Shown piece by piece: positions 27,378-33,323 of a DNA stretch of 33,323 nt. This DNA comes from Myxococcales bacterium. Its GTDB lineage: Bacteria > Myxococcota_A > Polyangia > Haliangiales > Haliangiaceae. Below the pieces are notes generated by a model. That model was not told the DNA's origin. It made no database searches and was given only the letters and a program-made list of their open reading frames with translations. Every line of letters starts with the position of its first letter. Within the stretch, counting starts at the first letter, position 1. The DNA is taken from assembly GCA_024222395.1 (NCBI GenBank), contig JAAEPE010000881.1, positions 1-33,323 on the forward strand, read 5' to 3'. The position numbers and the translations under genes are program-made.

Positions 27378-29781
27378 CTACGGGATAGTGCCCACTGTTG
27401 GCGTTCCCGTCGCAATGGCCGACGCGTAGAAGGCGAGCCAATCGGAAACCGCCTGTGCGTTTCTGAGTGCCGCGAAGTGCCCATCCGAACCTTCTGCGGG
27501 GTATTGGAAGCACGCCGCCGTTCGCTCGGCTCCATCTCCTCCTGTGACATTCAGACTCACAGGACGACTAGTCAATCCGGATCCTAGGTCTTCGATCACC
27601 GGGTCGGCAACCGGCAAGCCTATGGCCCGAGCCATGACCTTAAGCGTTGGCTGTGGCGAGAACGTATCGTCCTCTCCCCATGACATGTAGATGTGTTTGG
27701 ATGCCAATCCTGTGGGTGGTCGTTTGACGAGGAGCGGGGCGTAGTGCAGCGTATCGACCGAGTCGAAGAAAGTCTGCCAAACCACCATCACAGGATGGCT
27801 GGTTCCCAAGTCTTCGCCGAGCGTGAACTCGAGGGATGCCTTGGCGTTGACCGGGCTGGTCTTGGTGAGAATACCTCGAGTCAAGTGGGCGCCGGCCCCG
27901 GATAGGAGAGCAGCGCTGGCCAAGTCCGACCCAGCGATTGCGGGAATGCCAACGTTGGATCCTTGGGAGTGCCCCGTAAAGAATGTCCTTGTTGCATCAA
28001 AGCGTGTGACTCCAGAGCCTGGCAAGGTGACCTCGCCAATGCCAGGGATGCGCAGGGCCTGAACCACATCCACTGCACCCTGGAGATTGTTGTCTCGCGC
28101 GGCTCGTGGATTGATGACATTGAACATGAGCGAGTCGGAGTCGCGAGTGGAGTCTTTGCGCCGCTCGCCGTGCACGACCCCATCAAATGAGAACATCGCC
28201 ATCGGCTGAGCCGAGGTCGCGAGCGCTGCTGCGACACCACTTTGCACAGCTCCGGTGAAGGCGCCGCCGGTGCCATGGCCAAATACGTTGAATGGCCAGC
28301 CCCCAGCGGGCATCGCGGTCTTTGGAATGGTGAGCGCAAAGCAAACACTCTCACTTCCCTCTTGCTGCGGCACACCGCCAACGAAGTTGATGCCACCACC
28401 GTCTTCTGGCGTCTCATAGGGCGCCGTGCCCTCTTGATAGATGGGTACGCTGTAGCGTCCGTGGATCTCAAAGAAGTCGTCGTTCGGAGCCGAGCAAGCG
28501 CCGCGGCCTGTCGCGTCCTCGCAGGGAGAGACATTGGTGCCATCACACAAGGTGAGGTCACTGAGGACCGGAGCCGCAGAAGCTTCCGTCGCCTGGGCCA
28601 GAGCTTCGCCCCTTGCGGTGGTCTCTTGCACGGTGAAGACAGCCGCAACCGCCACCGTCGCGGAGTCAACCCCCTCGGAGGCATCTGCCAGATACTCGCG
28701 GAACGGAGCATATGCATCCCAGGCAACGCCAAGCGCCGCGTCTGTAGGCCGGGCGCTCGCAAGCATCTCGGCAAAATCGGCATCCTGCACGATGGCCGTT
28801 CCGTCGGCGGCGCTCACATCGGTGGTCAAATAGACAGCGTAGGTGTGGCCGGGCAAGAGCGGCTCGTGAGCTGCCGTCGTGATGTTGAAGAAGTGCTGGC
28901 AGTGGTAGAGGCGAGCACTGGTGCTGTAGCCCCAACTGCGCTGACGCTCGTTGCCGTATTCAGCAGATCCAGGAGTGATATCGATGTAGTGAAGCGAATC
29001 CCCACTCACGCTCGAGAAGTCGAGTTCTTTGCTAAATCGCATCGACACAGCTGCGACACCGGAGAACCCCTCGAAGTCCTCAACTAGCGCATCGACATAG
29101 AGATCGACCAAATCTACTCCCAAGATGTTTTGCCCAGGCCTAGGAAAATCACTCATGTCCAACGCGCCAGTTTCGCTAACGCGGACATCGTTTGGGAACG
29201 GAAGTCGATAGAAGTCGCTCAATGGCTCCGCACCACCGGGCACCTCAAAATACGCCTTGAAGCCCGCCTCGTCCTCGGCGCACTCGACACCAGTGAACGG
29301 TGGGTAGACTACGCTAGGATGACCGCAAGTATCTTCTGGGCCGCAGGCTAGACCGGCAGCGCAATCGCCATTTCCAACACAAGCATCGCCGATGTCAGCT
29401 TCACCGGATGACGCGCACTGCCCGCCGAAGCCAAAGACTTCGCAGCTCAGACCTCGCTCGCACTCGGCCGCTGTCGCACAGACATCTCCCTCTTCACCAG
29501 AACCGGTCGGAGCACAAATTCCGATGGGAGAACAGAAGAACTCTTCACCGCAGTCCACTGTGGACCAACAGGAACCGCCGAGGCCCACCGAACCCGCGAG
29601 CTGGCAGAAGCCACCGGCGCAGACGAAGGCAGCCCCGCAATCATCGGCTTGGATGCACTCCCCACCGATCCCCCCATCCGTATTATCTTCGGCGGGGTCA
29701 TCATTATGAAAGCAACCCGCAACCGGCGCTAGCGCCAAGCAAGAGAGCGAGGAAAAAGGGTGTGTTGAGAGATTTCTTCAT
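27378..29781 (-). CDS. Cys-rich lipase-like lipoprotein (VolA-type), apparent frameshift at 5' end
   Basis: Surface lipoprotein with an alpha/beta-hydrolase domain. The intact frame runs from about 29738 (TTG) to 27378, 786 aa. Four Cys-rich repeats (about 25-140; for example GDACVGNGDCAAGLACGPED) are followed by an FYRLPFPNDVRVSETG region like the N-terminal domain of VolA-type bacterial lipases. A hydrolase domain then has an oxyanion-type FGHGTGG and nucleophile Ser in TGHSQGSN; a histidine near EGSDGHFAAL may complete the triad. ATG 29781, with GAGG upstream, starts a strong lipoprotein signal (MKKSLNTPFFLALLLG, then ASAGC), but in a different frame that stops soon after. The main frame carries a second possible lipobox (PVAGC). 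A one-base deletion, for example in the T5 run or the GGG downstream, would join them. Likely substrates are lipid esters. Confidence 0.75.
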
Positions 29782-29832
29782 GGAGGCAACCTCGCTGGGT
29801 GGAACGCGGATTCGCTGATAATACACCACACT

Positions 29833-29843
29833 GGGGGGGGGGG
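29833..29843. repeat. 11-G homopolymer in divergent spacer
   Basis: Eleven consecutive G residues lie about 52 bp upstream of the lipase lipoprotein ATG and 137 bp upstream of the coiled-coil gene on the other strand. Long G tracts slip during replication and are used for phase-variable promoters in some bacteria; they are also a common assembly error site. It is the longest homopolymer I noticed in the window. Confidence 0.9.
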
Positions 29844-29980
29844 AGACGGCAGATGGGTGGATCACAACCTCGGGTCGATCTTGCAGAACCCACGTGTAGA
29901 TTCGGCGCGAAAGGGCGTTTGCGCCCGGTTCGGGTGACGACAGCACTTCGAAGGGGCTAGAATTGGTGCCGAGGAACGCC

Positions 29981-30508
29981 ATGGGAATTTTTGATAAGAA
30001 GAGTAGCAAGCGAAGCTCGGAGGAGTTCGACTCTCCCGTCGAGCAAGTCGATCTAAGCGTGCCCAGCCCGGCGCCGCCCACATCTGACGAAGAGGAGCCA
30101 TCTTCTTCCGACGCGGCGAAGGCGGCAGCCCCTGCGCCTGACTACGGCATCGAGCAGGCGATTGCCCTGATGCGAACACTACCCTCCGACAGTGTTGAGC
30201 TCGTGGTGCGAGTGGTCAAGCACACGCTTGAGTCCACGGATATTCACATTCCCAGCATCATCGCGGATGCGACCAAAAAACAAGAGCGCATCGAAAGCCG
30301 AGTTGCGCTGCTCAAAGTGGAGATTGCGGACCTCGAAGAGGAAATAGCTCTCCGCACGAGAGAGATTGCGGACCTCGAAGAGGATCACAAAGAGACCTCG
30401 CTCGTGAAGGAGCGCTTGGAACTTGCCGAAGAGCTTGGGAAGCAAGACGAGAAAAACTCCCACAAGGAAGAGAGCTCGGCCTCCTCGGAAGAGGACTCTG
30501 AGTCCTAG
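29981..30508 (+). CDS. Acidic coiled-coil protein of unknown function
   Basis: A 175-aa soluble protein. The start ATG at 29981 (MGIFDKKSS) has gaggaa just upstream; an in-frame GTG at 29963 is a weaker choice. Residues 1-55 are Ser/Pro/Glu-rich and disordered. A helical core follows (GIEQAIALMRTLPSDSVELV, then VRVVKHTLESTDIHIPSIIA). Next comes a coiled coil at about 95-150 with a repeated element (AL.KVEIADLEEEIALRTREI, then ADLEEDH), and an acidic Ser/Glu tail. I recognise the general layout as a conserved myxobacterial hypothetical, but no function is known to me. First gene of a tight plus-strand trio, so it may partner the ATPase/PEGA protein that follows. Confidence 0.85.
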   Translation: MGIFDKKSSKRSSEEFDSPVEQVDLSVPSPAPPTSDEEEPSSSDAAKAAAPAPDYGIEQAIALMRTLPSDSVELVVRVVKHTLESTDIHIPSIIADATKKQERIESRVALLKVEIADLEEEIALRTREIADLEEDHKETSLVKERLELAEELGKQDEKNSHKEESSASSEEDSES

Positions 30509-30546
30509 CTGGCATTCTCGCGCCCGATTAGTGGAGAACAACCGAA

Positions 30547-31989
30547 GTGCTTCGATATCACATGGTGGTGGTAACCGCTGACAAAGCTGTCAAGCGGGCC
30601 ATCAAACGACTAACGGCTGCAACCGGTGCATCCACCGATTTCGTCCAGAGCGAGCGAGAGATTGCCAGTGCAGAGGCAGTCAACTTGGCGATCTTTGACG
30701 CTCGAGGCAGGGATCCTAGCCCCGAGTTTCTCCGACTTATTCCCTCGAGCTCTCGCGTGCTCTACATCCTTCGCGGTGAAGACTTGCGGACGAAGATGCA
30801 TCTCTTCGAGTCGCCTCAGACGACCAGTCTGTTCTGCTACAACGATCAGTTCGACGATGACGAGTTCATCTCATCAGCGACAAAGGCACTCCGCGGTGAC
30901 GTCTTCGGCCTTCAGAAGTACTTCCCTTGGGGTGTAACGAGCTTCATGATGCTCGTGAAGAGCTACGAGGACAAGACCAAGGCAATCGACATCATCACGA
31001 GCTACGCGCAGATGGCGGGCGTTCGCGGCCCTGTCCGTGATCGCATGCAGCTAGTTGCAGACGAGCTTATCATGAACGCCCTGTATCACGCGCCAACCGA
31101 TGCACAGGGCGGCGAGCGCCATCGTGGCAAGTCGCGGAAGGACCTTGCGCAACTCGAGCATGTCGACCCAGTCGAAGTGCAATATGGTTGCAGTGGATCC
31201 TACTTCGGCATTTCGGTTCGCGATGGATTCGGCTCCCTCACCCGAGCCAAGTCGCTCGACTATCTCAAGCGTGCAGGCACGGATCGAGCACAGATTGAAG
31301 ACAAGGCAGAAGGGGCTGGGCTTGGCCTTATCGGCGTGCTGCAATCAGTCTCCAAACTGATTTTCAACCTCGACCCGGGCTACTCCACCGAGGCCATCGG
31401 CCTCTTCGATATGCAGATCCAGGCTCGAGGCATGGTCGGGGCTCGTTCACTCCACATCTTCACCGCCGGCAATGTCGAAGACGATGTGGTCGCAGCTCAG
31501 GCAGCAGTGGCACATGGAGCGTTGGCACAGGGAGCGGTGGCACAGGGAGCGGTGGCACAGGGAGCGGTGGCACAGGGAGCGGTGGCTATCGCTGGCGGCC
31601 CATCTGAGGGCGGAACGACTATTCGATCTGGCACCTCAATGGGTGGCACGTGGATTTTGGCCGCCGCCCTCAGCGCCGTCGTGGCAGCTCTGGGCACCGC
31701 CTACTACATGAAGTCATCCCAAGACGCGGAACGTACCGCCAAGGAGAGTGGGCTCGCCGACGGCGAGAAGAACATAACGGTGGTCTCCACTCCAGCAGAC
31801 GCGACCATCGAGCTCAACGGAGCTCGAGTGCAAAGCGGCGCGGCATCCACCATGCCAAGTGGTCTTGAGTCGGTGACGATTGCCGTGCGCAAGAACGGCT
31901 ACAAGAATTGGACGAAGAAACTGGTACCCGGTGATATCGCCAAGCAAGCGACACTCTATGTCGAGTTGGTGCCCAGCCAAGCAAAGTGA
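30547..31989 (+). CDS. Receiver-like / GHKL ATPase / transmembrane / PEGA protein
   Basis: A 480-aa membrane protein that seems to link a cytoplasmic ATPase to an extracytoplasmic PEGA domain. Residues 1-130 resemble a degenerate receiver fold (VVVTADKAVKRAIKRL, FDARGRDPSPEFLRLI) without a clear phospho-acceptor site. Residues 150-310 are an RsbW-like GHKL ATPase: N box ADELIMNALYHAP, G1 VRDGFGSL, G2 EGAGLGLIGV. An Ala/Val/Gln/Gly minisatellite linker comes next, then one membrane helix (about 370-390, WILAAALSAVVAALGTAYYM) and a PEGA domain at about 410-475 (STPADATIELNGA, VRKNGYKNWTKKL). It starts at GTG 30547 after ggag about 10 nt upstream; ATG 30562 is possible. Anti-sigma-type kinase or sensory control is plausible; no partner sigma or phosphatase gene is visible nearby. 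Confidence 0.82.
   Translation: MLRYHMVVVTADKAVKRAIKRLTAATGASTDFVQSEREIASAEAVNLAIFDARGRDPSPEFLRLIPSSSRVLYILRGEDLRTKMHLFESPQTTSLFCYNDQFDDDEFISSATKALRGDVFGLQKYFPWGVTSFMMLVKSYEDKTKAIDIITSYAQMAGVRGPVRDRMQLVADELIMNALYHAPTDAQGGERHRGKSRKDLAQLEHVDPVEVQYGCSGSYFGISVRDGFGSLTRAKSLDYLKRAGTDRAQIEDKAEGAGLGLIGVLQSVSKLIFNLDPGYSTEAIGLFDMQIQARGMVGARSLHIFTAGNVEDDVVAAQAAVAHGALAQGAVAQGAVAQGAVAQGAVAIAGGPSEGGTTIRSGTSMGGTWILAAALSAVVAALGTAYYMKSSQDAERTAKESGLADGEKNITVVSTPADATIELNGARVQSGAASTMPSGLESVTIAVRKNGYKNWTKKLVPGDIAKQATLYVELVPSQAK
31507..31581 (+). repeat. 15-bp x 5 in-frame minisatellite in ATPase-PEGA gene
   Basis: Five tandem 15-bp units, the last three identical (gtggcacagggagcg), encode (Val-Ala-Gln-Gly-Ala)n. 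The first units are slightly diverged (His for Gln, Leu for Val). They make up the linker between the GHKL ATPase domain and the membrane helix, so copy number sets linker length without breaking the frame. Confidence 0.92.
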
Positions 31990-31995
31990 GAAGTA

Positions 31996-33027
31996 ATGCT
32001 TCACGAAAGTCCGAATCGACCTGGTCCCGAGCTCTTTGACGCTGTGGAGGCGGCGCTCATTAGCGAAGCCATGGTGGCGCTCTCAGCACATGCACCGGGT
32101 GACGCCGCGCTTCTATCGAAGCAAATCCTTCAGCTCCAGGTACTAAACCAAACGCTCTACGACTCTCCCTCCCTCAGCGCGGCTCAGAACCTGGGCGGAG
32201 AACAGCGAAGCCCTCAAGGGCTTGTGGCGCACCTAACTCGCACGGACGGCCTTGCAGGCGACCTCGACTTGCCCATCAAGGCCGTGCTGCAGCGAACCTA
32301 CCTCCTCGCGAAGATTCAGCTTCTGCGCGCCTTTGTGAAATCAATCGGAGCGCTCTCCAAGGTCGAGCCCGACCACATAGCGCTTGCAGAGGGGATCCGC
32401 GAAGAGCTCGCGCAGAGCATCTATACACAAATGGCGGAGGATCTCCTCCTCGCTCTCTTGCGCAAGCCATCCGTTGAGATTCCGACGAAGCGCCGGGCGG
32501 CTAGGCAACTCATTCAGATCTGGGACAATGCGATGGTCGAGATCGATGACTTCTGTCCATTGCTCGAATCGGCCTGGCACGCGCGCAACCGGGTGCACCC
32601 AGGGCTTGGCTGCCTACTTGGCACCACCGAGTACTTCCGCCTAGTCGCCGAGGACTGTTCAGATGATTTCTTAGATTTCTTCGCGCGCGATGGTGTGTCA
32701 GAAGCCGAGAATCAGGCATTCGCCGAGTTTCTCTTTGGCCTCACCTGGGAAGAGCTTGAGACCCTGCGCTCCGAGATGAAGCGCCAGAAGATCGAAGTGG
32801 CGGATGAGCAATGGGCCGCGAAAGTTCTGGGGCGAGAGATCGAGCACGACTGTGACGACCGCCTCACCATCGATCCGATTGCGCTCTACCGCTCCTACAC
32901 CCGCCGCCAGCTCGCCGCCGACTACCGCATCCTCGCGGGCAAGGCTGGCCCAAGACGAACCGCTGAGGCCTACCTAATGATCTACCTGCTCAACAACGAG
33001 AGCGACCTGGCCACGATTGTCGGCTGA
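31996..33027 (+). CDS. Unrecognised helical protein, 343 aa
   Basis: A soluble, probably all-helical protein with no signal peptide or membrane segment. I do not recognise a family. Features: an N-terminal region rich in Leu/Ala helices (VEAALISEAMVALS, KQILQLQVLNQTLY), a central AVLQRTYLLAKIQLLRAFVKSI helix, RRAARQLIQIWDNAMVEIDDF, and a C-terminal Arg/Tyr-rich stretch (IALYRSYTRRQLAADYRILA). The ATG lies 6 nt after the stop of the ATPase/PEGA gene, so the two are certainly co-transcribed and perhaps translationally coupled. This context suggests it is a cytoplasmic partner of the membrane ATPase. Confidence 0.85.
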   Translation: MLHESPNRPGPELFDAVEAALISEAMVALSAHAPGDAALLSKQILQLQVLNQTLYDSPSLSAAQNLGGEQRSPQGLVAHLTRTDGLAGDLDLPIKAVLQRTYLLAKIQLLRAFVKSIGALSKVEPDHIALAEGIREELAQSIYTQMAEDLLLALLRKPSVEIPTKRRAARQLIQIWDNAMVEIDDFCPLLESAWHARNRVHPGLGCLLGTTEYFRLVAEDCSDDFLDFFARDGVSEAENQAFAEFLFGLTWEELETLRSEMKRQKIEVADEQWAAKVLGREIEHDCDDRLTIDPIALYRSYTRRQLAADYRILAGKAGPRRTAEAYLMIYLLNNESDLATIVG

Positions 33028-33254
33028 GCTAGGCTAGCTGAGCCGAGAGCTCTGAGACGCTTTGCCACCTCGCCCGGGTCGGGCGTCGCGATGGATAGTC
33101 GGAGTGACGATCTGGCAAAGCGCCGGGGAACCCTCTGCCATCACGGCAACAGAGTTGCCCTCATGATCCGGCCCATGATAGCAATCTCACTAGCTTGCTG
33201 GGCCTATCGACGGGCGCAGCCCTTGCAGTACCCGCTAGCAACTGCCCCCGAGCC
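33028..33254 (+). other. Intergenic spacer with a 10-bp inverted repeat
   Basis: A 227-bp gap with no gene found. It contains a perfect 10-bp inverted repeat, cgctttgcca at 33059-33068 and tggcaaagcg at 33113-33122, separated by 44 nt that can fold further. A small palindrome agctaggctagct lies just after the preceding stop. This could be a structured leader of the following exported protein or a terminator region, but no U-tract or known riboswitch pattern was recognised. Confidence 0.4.
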
Positions 33255-33323
33255 ATGTCCATGTCCAGAGCCGTCAAATCACGTTCCTTCCGCGCCCTCG
33301 GGCTGGTCTTGGCCAGCGCCTAC
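33255..33323 (+). CDS. Start of a probably exported protein (partial)
   Basis: The frame from ATG 33255 (second ATG at 33261) reads MSMSRAVKSRSFRALGLVLA and continues in frame into the window edge. Several basic residues followed by a hydrophobic run ending in Ala-Ser-Ala is typical of a Sec signal peptide. Only 23 codons are visible, so neither the family nor the coding status is certain. No strong ribosome-binding site was seen. Confidence 0.45.
   Translation, partial: MSMSRAVKSRSFRALGLVLASAY

Noticed and set aside
33059..33180. c-di-GMP (GEMM) riboswitch upstream of the exported protein
   Set aside because: A gcaaagcg/ccggg resemblance was noticed, but the conserved GEMM core and tetraloop receptor are not present.
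1..33323. tRNA, rRNA or phosphopantetheinyl transferase gene
   Set aside because: No tRNA T-loop with matching arms, no rRNA signature and no PPTase motif was seen in any region.

Overview
The window looks like chromosomal DNA of a myxobacterium-like bacterium (Myxococcota, formerly Deltaproteobacteria). The reasons are a PUFA-synthase operon in the myxobacterial order ER / KS-AT-ACP-KR-DH / KS-CLF-DH-AGPAT, a MopE-type metal-binding motif, Cys-rich lipoprotein repeats, an FG-GAP/UnbV protein and an ATPase-PEGA fusion. GC looks moderately high by eye (not computed), lower than in typical soil myxobacteria, so a marine or other low-GC lineage is possible. The genus cannot be read from the sequence.

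Region 1 (1-17262) is a polyunsaturated fatty acid synthase locus. pfa1 (enoyl reductase), pfa2 (KS-AT-2xACP-KR-DH) and pfa3 (KS-CLF-four FabA-type hotdogs-PKS-type DH-AGPAT) lie head to tail on the minus strand. pfa1 and pfa2 overlap by 17 nt and pfa2-pfa3 are 6 nt apart. A divergent TetR-family gene lies upstream, and two abutting 17-bp imperfect palindromes in the shared promoter region look like its operators. No phosphopantetheinyl transferase gene is present, so ACP activation must be supplied from elsewhere. The locus is bracketed by two inverted copies (about 94% identical over 137 bp) of a small CTAG-bounded element with terminal inverted repeats. An IS701-type transposase remnant adjoins the right-hand copy. 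The locus may therefore have been mobilised or acquired as a unit.

Region 2 (17259-26244) has two divergent gene pairs around a hairpin-rich 273-bp spacer. Two GT-C-type membrane glycosyltransferases lie on the minus strand. On the plus strand are a membrane-anchored sulfatase/phosphotransferase-superfamily enzyme with a MopE motif and a third GT-C-type protein. Both pairs are joined by the same 4-nt GTGA start/stop overlap. The set probably builds or decorates an envelope glycoconjugate.

Region 3 (26390-29781, minus) holds a Cys-rich VolA-like lipase lipoprotein whose signal-peptide reading frame appears broken by one nucleotide. It is followed by an FG-GAP/UnbV gene that lacks its N-terminal part. 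An 11-G homopolymer lies in the divergent spacer beyond the lipase.

Region 4 (29981-33027, plus) is a tight three-gene unit: an acidic coiled-coil protein, a receiver-like/GHKL-ATPase/transmembrane/PEGA protein and an unrecognised 343-residue helical protein. It may be an uncharacterised envelope-sensing or cytoskeletal module. The window ends in the first codons of a probably exported protein.

Three genes contain in-frame minisatellites (9 bp x 9, 12 bp x 17, 15 bp x 5), all encoding flexible Ala/Pro/Val/Gly-type linkers.
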